DNA from: Paramarasmius palmivorus | Lineage: Eukaryota; Basidiomycota; Agaricomycetes; Agaricales; Marasmiaceae | Direction of reading: 5' to 3' | DNA length: 64,000 nt | Assembly: GCA_037176845.1 (NCBI GenBank) | Contig: JAYKXP010000135.1 | Coordinates: 1 to 64,000, forward strand | Part shown: positions 1 to 12,663 of the stretch, in pieces | How positions within the stretch are numbered: position 1 is the first letter of the stretch | How the letters are laid out: every line of letters begins with the position of its first letter | Notes under the pieces: model-generated | Told to the model about the DNA's origin: nothing | What the model saw: only the letters and a program-made list of their open reading frames with translations | Databases searched by the model: none | Made by a program: the position numbers and the translations under genes

Positions 1-894
1 GAACCTCACTCGGATCGCACTCTTATCGCTTCTCGAACCTTTCACATCTCCGTCATCTTCTGAGATGCGCCGATCAATACTTGGTTTACCGTGCAGTCCC
101 ACGTTGCATATGCGTGTTTGGGTTCTATTCGGTTCCATTGCCCCTGATTTCGAACATGGTAACGAACTCACTATTCCCATCTACTATTTACCACTGGGTT
201 ATCTGTAGAACATCGAAGGTCTCTTTTCGATACCTACGACACCAGATATCCGGTATCGATCTGACTACTTATACCTCTTTGCTACGGAGCCAAATGTTTC
301 CGGGAACTACACGGGTTTGAAGATTTGAAGATTTATAGCTACAGAATAAATTCTGATCCGAACCATGAGGTCTACCTGGAGATGCGAGAACCAGATTGAT
401 TACATCGTCCAGGCGAATCTCGAGTTCATCCCAGTAAGGAAAGATTTCGGTACTCTGAGGTCTGCTATTTGATCGATTGACCCAAAGATAAGTTATGACC
501 ACGGCTGGTTTGATAGTAACGAGTCGAATCTATGGGCAAAGACACGGAGCGCAGGGTTGAATTGGCCTACTCGCACACCAAGTAGTTTCACGCGTATTGA
601 GCGAATATCAGGATTTACTAGTAAGACTTGGCAAAGGCTTATTCAACATTTGCTCTGGCTTATACGACCATATGAACTGTGTACTTATGCTTTGCGATAT
701 CGGAATAGAGGCAGGTTTTCGTGTAACCCTTGGAAGTCTCGCAGCCGAAAATGTGAACTCCTGCTATTGTGAATCGCCGTTGCCTCTGCGTGAGTAAAGC
801 GCAGTACACTATAGGTTTACTGGCGAATCGATAAATCTGATGTCCAAGGTGCGTGCGGGAACGTTAGCAACTTTCCGACTTTGAACACTTATGC

Positions 895-1045
895 ATGCTT
901 GAGATGCGAGTGGGCGTTCAAGCTCAAGAAGCCTCCGGCAACCTAATAACCGGTTATCCGAGTAACTCTGTTTGGCAAGGACAAATAAAAACCTCCTCGT
1001 CAACCACGACAACAAAACTCGACATTGCTCAATCATGGCCATATT
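895..1045 (+). repeat. R2 dispersed repeat, copy 1
   Basis: This segment shares an ordered series of short blocks with 20776-20960 and, more weakly, with 8020-8115 and the flanks of the element at 24678-25749. The shared blocks are a GGCGTTC(A/G)AG(C/T)TCAAGAAGC core, then CCGGTTA(T/C)CC, then TGTTTG(G/C)CAAG(G/A)ACAAA, then a CGACGAC-like stretch. The copies are heavily diverged, so this is an old repeat. Its class is unknown. Confidence 0.55.
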
Positions 1046-1959
1046 CCTCCTCAGCAAGCAACCCAGACAATCCTAAATGATCCTCCTACTCTATATTCAA
1101 ACTCCTATGGCTAATGGGTGGTTGGAACGGCCAGAATAGCCGATGCATTTTCGATCCTTCATCCAAAAGTATGTGCACCTTTCGCAGGTTTCCTCTCACA
1201 AGTCTCAGGCTAACTTGGATATAGGCATCTCCAAGACTAACTCTCCAAGTTTTCCTCCTCATAAACGCTGGCCACGAGCAGTTCTCTACACTCTTGCGAC
1301 ACCAGAACTCCAACGACACTAGTTCTCGGCCTATACAGACCGCGTTTAAACTGCCCGTATGCTCGTTTTGAAAGGCTATTGATAATAGAAGAGGGTAGGC
1401 TGGGTAGAGAGCGCGGGAATGTCAGGTTACACGAGACTTGTATGCGAGCTAACGGTATGTCGGTCTTTTTTCAGCTCAACCTGTTGAATTCACAATAGCC
1501 CCAACCTCAGCTACAAAGTGTACGCACCACATATTCCATGGTAACCACCATGTTGCAGCATCACGATACGACATATCCGTCACCAACAGTCAAAATCGTC
1601 GCGTTCACAAGCTTGCTTCAAGCGCACTCCCCTTCTGAATTCCCCCTAACATCAACCCCCTCCAATCAAGATTCGGAAACCAAGACCTCGTTTTATCCTG
1701 CCTTTGTTCCTTGGTGCTCCCTTGTCCCTGATTTCCGGGGCCCATCCGAGCTTTTCTACAACCTGCCATCTCTATCAACCCATGCTTCCCCATTTCCCCA
1801 AGCTCATGGTGTCTGACGACCTATCATCCATTCCTTTCCCATACACCTTTACTCTGTCAACCTATGTGCACTCATCCCTTTCTACCATACATTCCCTGTT
1901 TGTGCTGCCTCCCGCCCCCGTGCTACAGTCTTGATTGTTTAAAGCTCTAGATGAAACCT

Positions 1960-3270
1960 TCCTGAGCTCCGCCTAATTTCACTCACCTTTGGCCGCCCTC
2001 CTCCCCACCTACCCCTCTCAACTGCCCTCCCGAAGCGTCATCCTACACCCCAGCATGCCCTTTTGGACGTCCCTTACTCCTGGGGTGTGAGCTACACCAG
2101 CCTCCGGCCTCGCACTCTGCTTGTTATCCCGAATCACACCTATGTAAGCCTCCGGCGCTACATATGGTCCAGCGGGAACGTGTTCCGCGGTTCATGGGAT
2201 GAAAGGAATAACGGGGAGTTTTGTAACGTTCGTGCGCCACGAGGAGAGGAGATGAGGAATTGTATATCCCATACTCCAGATTCAAGGTCTGCCTCTCATT
2301 GTCCGCTCAATTGATCTGGTCCTATACTGACACCTTGCGCGACAGCTTTGCGTAAACACGCCCACAATTGTACGGTCTTCTGGCTCCGAAGCTGGTCATT
2401 CCTATGACTACTATCAAACGCCTTCATACCTCTCTCTTTTCGTCCATCGCTCACGCTACGAGGCAGAATGATCGGAAATCCCAGAGGACCGGTTAGGTTC
2501 GAGTGCTCAGCAATGTTCCTTTATGTTGTGGTTGAACGTTCGGACAATATTCAACAAATCTGATCTTGGCCATGAGTTATGGCGTTCAAAAGCAACATAG
2601 CCTTAATCTTGATCACCTCCGCGAGCCGCTTTCGAACCTGTACGAAGTTCCCTGCACTATCGCATGGGGAACCTTCCTATGCTCAGTACGCGGAACAGTC
2701 GATAACACCCCAAGTCGCCCACCTATTGACTCCCGGACCTACCGGAATACCTTCCAAATAGCCTCGTCTATCTAGACCGCCTTTTTCACGGTGGAGAGCG
2801 CGCTGCATGGTGTTTGGTTCAGAGGTGGTATAGTTGTAGACTCGGGCGCTAAACTCCGATGTTCTCGGACTATTTGGCGCTTGAGATGAACTCGCGCGAT
2901 TATCCATGTCTAGTCCCGTACCTAATAAATTTACTTCACCCAACGATAGCACAGAATTGGGGATGGTTACCATCAGGGTCTAACGACTGGGATGCTTTCG
3001 CAGCTTGGATATCCTGCTCACAGCAGCATCGTGATTGATGTGCGATATAAGTTGGACCTAAGCGGTTACGGGTAGAGACTATGGGATGAAGAAGGAACTA
3101 TATCCATATTTACGAGTGTTATCTTTCGATGACATTCTACCTTTTACAAGGGTTGGTTTATCTTCAGACGTCTGTTTGCTGATGGCTTGGGTAAAAAGAT
3201 ACGCGCAAAGTTCCGTGCAGTTACTATATTGTTGTCTCAATGACCTCCGTCTTCTCTCACCCGTCTAAAT
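1960..3270 (+). repeat. R1 dispersed repeat, copy A
   Basis: Diverged copy of a repeat also found at about 25880-26913 continuing at 33205-34200 (copy B) and at about 34780-35880 (copy C). Shared landmarks in order: CAGCATGCCCTTTTGGACGT near 2050, GTTATTCC-type blocks on the opposite strand near 2200, AAAAGCAACATAG near 2590, CCTATGCTCAGTACG near 2677, and CCTTTTACAAGGGTTGGTTTATC near 3130. Copy A has no insertion at the position where copy B holds the 6.3-kb MULE, so it acts as an approximate empty site. Whether R1 was once a gene or a transposon is unclear. Confidence 0.65.
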
Positions 3271-3610
3271 GGCCAGGTACTGACATCCATCCGTACTGTC
3301 GAACCCGGGAAACAGAAATTCATCATCGGCCAGTCGACACGCTTTCAGAAGATTCGTTGCTTCTCGTCTCGCTAAATAGAGTTTCCGTTTAATCTACTTT
3401 CGTCTCATCCGAGACGACCGCACGGAGTGGTCGGTGAGCGTGATGATGAAGCATTTAGCTTGCTAAGCACACTGTTTCTATACTCGTAAGCTTGTGTTTA
3501 GAATCCCGCAACACAGTACACCTTGGTATCATGATATCAATTCCTGAGTAAATGCTCGCATACCACGGTGGTAGATTTACTTTAAATATACTCCTACAAG
3601 TATTCACAAA

Positions 3611-6600
3611 TCAAACGACGCCAACTGTCGAGTTTGGCTCAGTTTCATAGGGCCAGTCGGAGGGCTTAATCCACTCAATATTACCACTGAGAGGCCTCTG
3701 CTGATCGCCCCGCCCATAGTATGGACCAGGATACGGTCTTAGGAGCTCCAGCGCATTTACCCATGACCGTGCATAATATGTCTTGCAGCACCTGAGCTTG
3801 GTGGAGATCTTGGATCCACGTACAATTTCCTTCATGATGCGGAGGTCATTTGCATCCAGATCCTGGGGCGCTAGCTCTCCAAACAACAACTCGGAGACCT
3901 CTTCAGCTGATTTTTGCTCCTCTTGCAAATCTTCTTTAGCGCCTTTCAGGTCTTTCCACCTCTGCTGTAATGTATTGAACTTTGCAATGGCAACTCCGCT
4001 CTTCTTTGCATGGATCGCGGGGAAGGACTGGTAGATATATCAGTGACTTGAAAGCATAACGAGGTATTGAGACTCGCTGCTCACTTCAAGCCATTCCAGA
4101 CACCAAGCCATGTAGTCAGGATAAAACAGCTCCAACCGACGAGTAAAAACACCCAGAAGTTCTGGCTCTGCACCACATATGCGGGTAGCAATTTCAAAAT
4201 GGAGTGGAAGCAAATAGCTATTGTTGAAAGCCACATCATCCAGGAGGAGTGTATAGAGCTTGAGAACTTGTCTGTGATATGCATTGCCCATTGCAGGAAG
4301 ATGAATAGGTGACAACTAAGACAAGTATCAGTACTGCACAGTGTGATATCAAAGATGGTTATACTGCACCAAAAGCCACTCAAACATTCTTTTCTGAACC
4401 TGTCTCTGACAGTAGAGTGGAGCCTTCTCAATGATCTCTAACTGATTGTGTATGATTTAGACATTATTCATGCAGTCATAAAGGAAAATTTACCTTCTTT
4501 AAGTGATATTCCCCATCAACGAAAAGATTCCTAAGTCTGTATTCCCAATATCTGAGCGTGTCAACCAGGCCCAACAATTTGGATGAATCCTTGATAGCAT
4601 AGGCTGACATAAAGAGGACAGACATAGGAGAGATGATGTAGTGACCACCACATAGATGCACAGGGGAATCCCAGTGTGGAGTCAAACAACTACAATAGTT
4701 TTCAGATTCCGGATCGAAAGCTTGAAGATTCGAGATGATTATTGCCTTGTGCATATCTAGAAACTTGCAGAAGGCAGATGACTGTAGGGTTTTCTCTGCA
4801 TTGCTGTATCCACTCATCCACAACGTCTGAAGTATATCAATGAGTTTGAGAACTTCCTCGTTTGACATTCCTTCCCTTCTGATACACAATCTCAAGCGTG
4901 CGAAGACGGGAAGTGGATTCTTCATTGTCCTAAGATGCAAAGAAAGTATGCTGTTAATATATTCATCAGACTTATAGTCAAAGTTGGGTAAATTGTGGGT
5001 GGAGGGTGGCAATGTCTCTGGTAAGCGACGTCGGCAAAAAAGTGAAAGCTTGATCACAAAGTCGTAGACTCCAGCTGTGTCGAAAGTTTCATGAGTGCTG
5101 TCCACAGACCATATGTATTTAAATGCCTCCCGGGTAAAGGCAATCATGCAATTGCAATACCTCTGATCCTAGTTTGCTGTCAGGGTAACGAAGACGAACA
5201 ATGATGAAAGAGAACACATACAGATGATAGACGAGTGAGGTCCCTGTTCGCCTCCCTGATCACGGCGTCAAGCTGGAGACGTGAGAAAAATGTCTCGGAG
5301 TAGATCTCTTTGTCGATGAAAAATTCATGGGAGCGGGATTCGTCTTCTAGGTAATCATGGAAGGATTTGTGGATGATTCTGAAATAGCCACTCTCAACTC
5401 CTGTGATGACGGAATGTGCTCGACGGAATAGTAGCTCTGCCCCACCAGCAGGTAAGCCATACAAGATTTCCATTGCAGTGACCTCTGAATTCATATTATA
5501 AACCATGCCCGAATATTCGAAATACATCATAAAGGCCAAAGCATCCCGTAGTTGCTTTCGTTTCGCTTGTGGATAAGAGGAAAGGATTTGATGGTAGAGA
5601 ATGTCAAGCGGGGCAAATGGGGAACCATCCTCATTCTTCTGTTGACCGAGTACCTTCTCCAGCTGTTCACATGGATTGTAGAACTCGCTATCCTCTATGA
5701 ACCTGATTACAGTGGTGGCATAGATGAACTGCCCACAGGAATTCCAGCAGAGCTTCTCCATCTGCGAAGATGAGGGCCAAGGGACTGGAAAATCCAACTT
5801 TTTGCATCGATCACAGTGTCGTATTCGAGCAAACTCCGTGTTTAGGAATTTTTCAATGTCCCGTCTTGACTCCGAGTTGTCATCAAGTCTAAGCCGACGC
5901 ACGTGAAGTTCTTTCTCCAGATGACCGAGTGTCTCCCGGATGGACGGTTCAGGTCTACTGCATAAGAGAATGTGGGGAAGGGGTCGCTGTATTTTGGAGA
6001 AGATAGACGCAATCAGGGAAAGAACATGCCGCTGCTCTGTTTCGGTAGAGCACTCGTCCAGCGCATCAATGATGATTAACCCGTTAGGGTTGATGGTGGT
6101 AGATTGTAACAATGGCTCGATGATCAGCTTCTGGAGCTGGACGTCAATGGAGGCCTTTAGGACGCTTGGCGTTTGTTTGATAACCTGTCCGATAGAACGT
6201 CGCAGCTCTGGATATCTGAGCGCTAAGCCATGAGCGATAACAAGAAACAACTTTGAAGGGTTGTTTCGTTGCGGATCGCCACGCCAAAAGAAAAAGCTAG
6301 CGATGAGGCTTCCTTCGTTGGTTGTCTCGGCAATAGTTTGTGCAATAGCCGATTTCCCCACACCAGCAGGACCGGATAACCAGCACAAGGGCTCGTTATT
6401 TGGATCGTCGCTTTGGGCCCAATCAAGAATGGATTTCTGAACTTTGGTACGTGTCCCTTCATGGCATCGCGGAGGGGGAAAGCGAGCACCAGAGTCGTGG
6501 TGTGCCCCGACATTCGCTATCTCTTTCCAGAGCTCGTTGATGGCTTCAAAGTCCATCAGAGCTACCTCATTAGCTAGGAAAAAAAGAGACGTACGATCAT

Positions 6601-7498
6601 TGCGATCATCGGTTTGATAGTACACATTATTCTCCTGGTTTCCGAAAATAGTATGACCCTGTCCTCCGTTTATTGCCATATGTACTTGTGGATGAGATGT
6701 GTCATTTGACTGTGACACATTTGGGGCCACAAATGATGAAAATAATGCGTTAATGGGTGACTGGTATGAGGAGACTGGCCCAATACAGCCATCTGGAGTT
6801 GTGGTAGATGATTGCTTTGCACATGCATGACTGGCGATGTATTCCCGGTGGTGCGAGGAGTCGTCCTGATCGGTGGAAGGTGGATAGGGAATCAATGCAG
6901 AGGCTAGCTTGCTCGTGTGTGCATTATGGACAGCACTACGTGAAAGGGAACGCTGAGCTGATGTGTACAAAGGGATGGCATGATCTTCGTTGTTCGACGA
7001 AACGTGTTGGTAAGCTGGATATGTTCTGTTGGACGGACTGGAAAGGAAGTAATTGGTAGACGGATTGTGTGGTGACTGATGCGGCATGTAGCTCGTCTGT
7101 CGAAACGACGGAGATATTTTGGGGTTTGAAATATGAGACTCACGGTCAACTGGGTATACGCTCGACGAAGAGGATGACAAGGAATCCACAACTGCGTCCA
7201 GCAAGAGACTTTTCTGGTCACTAGCTGTTGTCAATCTGGACTGCCTCTGGTATGGATGGAAACGTTGGTGGGATAATGGGGTGTTACCAGTCATTGAGGG
7301 AGTAGAGCGGAGTGAATGACCAATGTTATCGTGTGTGGAGGGCCACTGAACGAGGACACTAGGGACTCGCTGATGGGCGTGGTCAAAATAATTGACGTCT
7401 GACTGAGATGACACGGGTTGTGCGATGTTGTCACCACTTCCGAGGACTGCATAGTCCTGATGACCTGTGTAGTAGGCTGGTGGATCGTTTTCGAGCAT
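3611..7498 (-). CDS. NACHT-domain P-loop NTPase, NLR-like (1223 aa model)
   Basis: Probable signalling ATPase of the NACHT/NLR-like class, which in fungi is linked to non-self recognition and regulated cell death. That role is inferred from the family, not shown here. Five exons (7498-5222, 5168-4494, 4441-4370, 4315-4085, 4027-3611) join in phase 0 across GT-AG introns into one open frame. Residues 1 to about 330 are Ser/His/Gln/Pro-rich and low-complexity. The NACHT follows, with Walker A GPAGVGKS near residue 375, Walker B LIIIDALDEC near 473 and a CSRPEPSIRE sensor-like motif after it. The C-terminal half is helical with a short charged coiled-coil segment (KDLKGAKEDLQEEQKS) in the last exon. 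I see no WD40, TPR or ankyrin repeats. An in-frame ATG 25 codons upstream (7573) is an alternative start. 7498 is preferred because MLENDPPAYYTG resembles a true N-terminus, but an upstream exon cannot be excluded. Confidence 0.85.
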
Positions 7499-7573
7499 TG
7501 AGATGATAATGGGAGCGTACAAAGAGAATATGTCGTACTGAGCTCTGAATTTAACGACTGAATAATACAGCAT

Positions 7574-9696
7574 ACAGCATGTACTCAGGCTCGAAAGCTA
7601 TGCATCATCAAGTTCGGTCGAAGCGGTTGCCATCAGAGAAGTGACATGAAAGGGATATCTTGTGACTACACGTTGGTGTAACCTGTTGAAGAAAAGTTCG
7701 AGCTGGTCAATGCTAATCAAAATTTTCAAACTCTCGTGGAGGATATCATTGGGCTGCGAAAACGACCTACTTGAAAAAGAATTCCACATCGAAGATGCTC
7801 ATTCATGGATAGGAGTTCGAGAACGATGTACATCTTTTGACAGCAATTTGACAGCTTTCCGTCACTAATATTTCCTCAGCGACAGCCACAGCATCCATCG
7901 AAGTTCTCTGCGAATGCTGGAATCCAGTGCGCACCGATCTTTATGTAGAAGTGACCATGATAGAAGCAGAGAAGATGAACTCCGGGAACAGAAGATCCGG
8001 ATCCAAAATGATGTAACTCGATGGGCCGGTTATCCGATTAGGTGTGTTTGTTTAGGACAAACAAACTAGGACCCTTTCACCGACGACGACAACGGTGACA
8101 TTCAACCTCTGTCGTCTCTATTCCACTCCCAAAACCCGATGCTCCGACTATAGCTACCAGGAACGGATTAGATGCAGAACCCTGCGCCCGTTGGATGGCT
8201 GGAATGGCCAGGTTAGCGGGCATGTTCCTTTTGCGTCGTCCACAGGTATGTCCTACATCTGCCATTCTCTACTATAAATGCCAGAGTAACTTGAGTGTGT
8301 AGGCTACTCCAATACGCTTTTCAGACTTTCCTCCTCTGTGCCGGGGCTTCGCACACCCTGTCCACTCCAACTCGATCATGACACCGACGCTGTAACGACG
8401 CAAACTCTGGCACCCCTCCGACAGCGGGAATTTCCAGAATTCTATACGCCCCGAACTCTCATCTTGGAGTGATCGAGAAGGAGGAAGGGAGAACGATGAT
8501 AAGAGGCGCAGGGGTCTTAGTATTATTGCGCAGAGCCCGCTGAAGGTATGTTCATCATCTCTACTTGCTCAAAACGTCAAAAGTCAAACTCATCGATAAC
8601 TTCACAGTGCCCCACCCTGCCGCTATCCCCGCCACCAATGCCCCCCAAGACATTTCCATGCAGCTTCAACGTTCAACTTGCACCCAAACACGCTCCTCTT
8701 TCCCTTTGCTTCATGACCACTGTCCCATGATATGGAGGGCACAATGTTTCTTCGTCTTCCTGGGCTACCAGTCGCGTCTCCCCATTTGTCCATCCAAAAG
8801 TCGTTGTCGTCGCCCGCCGCTATTCCCGACTATTCACGTTCGATCTCATTACACTCCCCCTTAATCCACCGCATACTCGCGAGTCTACATCCCCGCTGTT
8901 ACTTCCACAAACCATATGTACAGGCTGACGCCTTCACCTGTGTCTTGTCCCCATGCGTACCGCTCTATTACCCACATACACAAGCTTCGTTACGTATCCT
9001 ATCGGGGCAAGATCGGGTCCCCGTCCATCTGAAGAAAGGAACTGCTGGCTAGTATCCATACATAGACGGATCCAGCTTTCTCTTGGATCCCTTCCACATC
9101 TTTATTGGGGTACCTTATCTCAGCCGTGACCGTGTTGGGTGTCGGTGTCGGTGTCGGCTGGTTAACAAGCCCACTCCCATTTACAACGCTGATTGCCTCA
9201 CTTGAGTTATGTCAATTCCGGAAGGCTGGCGCGTTCCTACGTTTTGATATGGTGGGTATGCACACTGTAGCGATACAACCTCCGAGCGTCGAATGTAATA
9301 TCGCTAGTTTTCATCTAAATGCTCGAACTTGTATCGCATGATTCGTTTTTGGAGGGATACCAAAGGGGTAGCCGAGCGAACAGTCACCGTGTCGACGTTT
9401 TGCGAAATGAGGCTCACGAATTCGCGTTAGTGAGCTTGTATGGGTTTTGGAACAGGTATAAAGTTGGCAACATCGGGTTGATGTAACTTGACGTTGACGA
9501 GCGTCTCTTAAAGCCGTTCGTTTCATCACGGGGTTCAGCGTAAATGGAATACTAAAGTGGCTAATTTATCCTGATTCGCTACTATGTAGCACTTCCTATC
9601 ACCAGTAGTATTGACAGTTGAGATTGATACCTACATTCATGCCTACTATATACAGCGTAGTCAGGTGAGCTGCATTTCACTAGAAATACAATAGAC
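7574..9696. other. Intergenic stretch with R2-like copy and CT-rich tract
   Basis: There is no supported gene. About 8020-8115 is an R2-like copy: CCGGTTATCCGA, then TTGTTTAGGACAAACAAAC, then a CACCGACGACGAC block. Its block TTTCACCGACGACGAC is the closest empty-site counterpart of the insertion at 24678-25749. From 8540 to 9050 the plus strand is pyrimidine-rich with overlapping short open frames. These lack motifs and codon-phase continuity and look like a compositional effect or a decayed repeat. Confidence 0.45.
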
Positions 9697-10906
9697 ATGG
9701 CTGGCTTTGCTTTCTCGCCCACTTTGACTTATTACCCCGACAACATGATCTGGAATTCATGGTAACGTACCTACCTTTCTCCCTGTAGTCTCTCGCTAAT
9801 CGTTCAAGTTTCATGCAGTGCAACCTTGATCCTCGCTGCCTGTGCAACCGCATTCAGCTTGGCACCGTTTCCTACGACGATCACTCAAGGAATTCCTTTC
9901 ACCGTCACCTGGATCCGTGAACCAGAAGAGACGCAAAGCTTCATGATTATAAAGAGCGCTGTCGGCGTTCCTCCTGTGTCCTCGCCTCGGTATTTCCTTG
10001 TAACCGCTACGGCAGGGCAAACAGAGGGGACTGTTCTAGTCTCATTTCCTACAAACACGTAGTACGGAATATCTTAAGCACGGTATTTTACTGTGTTCAA
10101 AATTGAATGTTTATAGTGCATTTGTACTTGATGCAGTTCAGATTGATGGGAATGGGAATCCGTAGGTTCATCGGTGATTTCGGCTCATTTATTTCTTAAA
10201 CATTGTCCAGATTGTCAACCTTTTATACGGGTACTCAAACGCTCGCAGTCATTGCCACTGGAGAAATAGCAAGGTGCGCGGAAACAATTCCTGATGGACT
10301 TTTATCTCATATTATCACAGTCAATTCGTTCCAACGTCTGTCACGACCACTGGCAGTTCAAGCGTAACACCTATATCCGTATTATCGGGACTCCCTTCTC
10401 CTACATCAAGCCAAAGTTTCTCTTCTACTCCCGCAAACCGGAAGCCAGTGGGCGCTATCGTCGGAGGCGCTGTCGGCGGAATCTGCTTATCTCTCTTCCT
10501 GTCATTGGTGGGACTTTACCTACTCCGCCGTCGACGAAAGCAGAAGCAAATCGCACAACTCACGAATGCCCAGGATCTTTATAGGAGTAGTGAAATCACT
10601 CCGTTCACGGAACGCCGTTCAAGTAAACGCATCCTTTCCAACTCCCATGTGAAATCGATTCCGGAGCCAACGAGTTCTCTGCATACAGGTGCAGGAGTAG
10701 ATAACACGAGTATCCGTGAAAGCTCGAGAAATGATTTCGATACCACAATTCATTCTCGTACCTCTCGGCCAGGACACCGACCACCCACGGATTTCGATGG
10801 TAGTATTCCATCGAGTGAGATAGCGGAGATGGTACGGGCGTTGTATCAGAGAATGTGGAATCCGGAGCGAGATGAGCGGCCACCAGCATATGAGGCTCGA
10901 GTTTGA
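9697..10906 (+). CDS. Single-pass membrane protein with secretion signal
   Basis: Five exons (start-9761, 9819-10058, 10117-10161, 10211-10273, 10321-10906) join in exact phase. From the ATG at 9745 the product is 316 aa and begins with a signal-like hydrophobic stretch (ATLILAACATAF). From the in-frame ATG at 9697 it is 332 aa, with 16 residues before that stretch. The ectodomain has a compact region (about residues 20-125) then a Ser/Thr/Pro-rich stalk. One transmembrane helix, beginning GAIVGGAVGG, is followed by RRRRK as a cytoplasmic stop-transfer, then a Ser/Arg-rich tail ending in DERPPAYEARV. This layout (signal, Ser/Thr-rich stalk, Gly-rich helix, basic anchor, PPAY-like tail) is common among basidiomycete cell-surface proteins of unknown function. 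The PPAY motif could bind WW domains, which is inference. Confidence 0.8.
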
Positions 10907-11038
10907 ATGTAGGATTTTATTTTTAGATAGCATTCTCTGGTAGTAATTTCATCACTACCAACCTTAATAAAAATCGACCGCTTAGCGAATCGCCTCTGTC
11001 TGGGGCTTGTATACTCAGTCAGCACTTTTATAACACAC

Positions 11039-12638
11039 CATCAGTTCGGGCCACGACATTTTTGAGTAACGGTACTTGAGTAACGTTACTTGACTAAATT
11101 TGAGTAACATTGAGTAACGGTTGAGTAACGTCCGGCAACAACTGTAAATTCACCAACCTGTTTCCGAAGACTTAAAATGCCTGAAAGCACTCTTCAGGGT
11201 GTCTTTCATCCTTGTCGTTGGCGTTGACAGCTTGGTATGCCTGGTGATCGTCAGTGGCAGTAGTCGGAAAAATCCGAAGTTTCCATCAATGTATTGCCAC
11301 GCCATTGCCCTCATTGGCTTGCCTCATTCCTTGATAACCACATTGCACCCGCGACGGAAGAGCTTGTAGACTATCCAGGGTGTAATGGGAATCATTCGAT
11401 GAAAGTCCCTCCCTCACCCAATGTCGATCACAAGTCTTGCTCGAAAACAATCTGCTCAATGCGTCAACGGAGGCAGGAAAGGTAGGTTATTGTCAATGAG
11501 GTCTGGACGTTGGAATCTATTAAAAAATCAAATTCTCATGTGGCTACTACTATACAGCAACTTCGATACTGAGGGATTAGCCTGAGCGGGAACACGAGGA
11601 AGAGCTCACGGTATGTTGCATTGTGCTGATTACAGATATTCTCACTCAAACGTAACTAGACTGCACCACAACGGACCTAAAATGGAAGGGAAAGAGACGC
11701 ATTAAAGAGGAGAATATTCACCCAAACCGCCTCGACCTGTAGCCTGTCCTACAACAAGACACCATCAATACGGGATAAGTAACCTAGACCATTGTTTCAA
11801 TTCATGTATGAGCACTTGAGCAATACTTGAGTAACACTAAAGTAATGCTCAAGTAGCCTTATATAACAGCTAAGTAACGTTGCATAGTTTTGAGTAACAT
11901 TTAAGTAACACCTGAGTAACACTTAAGTAACGTTCAGCGGATTTGAGTAATGGTCGAGTAACGTGTAAGTAACATATATCAAATTCAAGCATCACTCGAG
12001 TAACACGTAAGTAGCTTCGAACAGACTTAAATCACAGTCGAGTACCATTCATGACTTCCAAGTCAAAGGCTTTGAGTCATCTTGACCACGGAAACCGTGT
12101 TGGTCACACTCCATGTCCTTAATGCTGAAACAGTCGTCTCAAGTAAGAGTATTCTTATACACGGTCTATTGGTATTACAGACCGGGGATGCATTTGAATG
12201 AGTGGCAAGTGTCCACATAGGGCGCTGAACAAGCGCCTCTGGATCAGTTGGGCAACCCTGGTGTCAGATATTTTGTATCAGAGCCTTTTGGGGGGGCATA
12301 CCACTATAACAGACATCCAATTGTCCTAGTAAATCATGCTTGAGCCGCTAGATGCTATTTGAGGGAAGTTCACAATCCAAATCGGGCGTGGAAAAGTTAT
12401 TTGATTTGGTGTCAGAGCGTCGAGACACAGAGTGAGGACTGTTTTCAAACTATTGTAGATGTGGTATTAGATGTCCACTACATGATAGAGTAAAAGGAGA
12501 ATTCTTAGAATGTAAAATACGGTATTGAGATACACAAAGTGGCATTCAAGTAACAGTTGAGTAACGGTTGAGTAACGCCGAGTCTCTTGAGTAACGTTAC
12601 TCAACCGTTACTCAAAAATGTGTAGGCCCCATCAGTTC
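11039..12638. repeat. 9-bp target-site duplication CATCAGTTC flanking a DNA transposon
   Basis: CATCAGTTC occurs at 11039-11047 and again at 12630-12638, immediately outside the inverted repeats of the element at 11048-12629. A 9-bp duplication fits Mutator-like transposons. If the first base is counted as part of the element, the duplication is 8 bp (hAT-like), but the termini then align one base out of register. Confidence 0.8.
11048..12629. mobile_element. Non-autonomous DNA transposon with GAGTAAC repeat clusters
   Basis: The element is 1582 bp. Its termini are inverted: the left end reads GGGCCACGACATTTTTGAG, and the right end, on the opposite strand, GGGCCTACACATTTTTGAG, both continuing into TAACGG. 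It is flanked by the 9-bp duplication CATCAGTTC. Degenerate TTGAGTAACG / AAGTAACAC motifs occur in three clusters: just inside the left end (about 11065-11130), internally (about 11805-12060) and just inside the right end (about 12540-12620), in both orientations. Such subterminal arrays are typical of transposase-binding sites in hAT, MULE and related elements. No transposase frame is present. The short frame at 11294-11485 has no recognisable motif. Confidence 0.82.
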
Positions 12639-12663
12639 TAATTCGGACATGTAGGTTACAACA

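Larger units (their letters stand above)
1..3610. other. Gene-poor stretch with diverged repeat copies
   Basis: I see no convincing gene here. Short open frames exist, but none joins its neighbours through plausible introns or carries a recognisable motif. The stretch holds an R2 repeat copy (about 895-1045) and a long R1 copy (about 1960-3270), both listed separately. The segment at about 1090-1320 has short similarities to other gene-poor parts of the window. The remaining 5' portion (1-890) shows nothing I can name. Confidence 0.5.

Noticed and set aside
8548..9052. Overlapping pyrimidine-rich open frames
   Set aside because: All three plus frames are open together over much of the tract, a sign of biased composition rather than coding.
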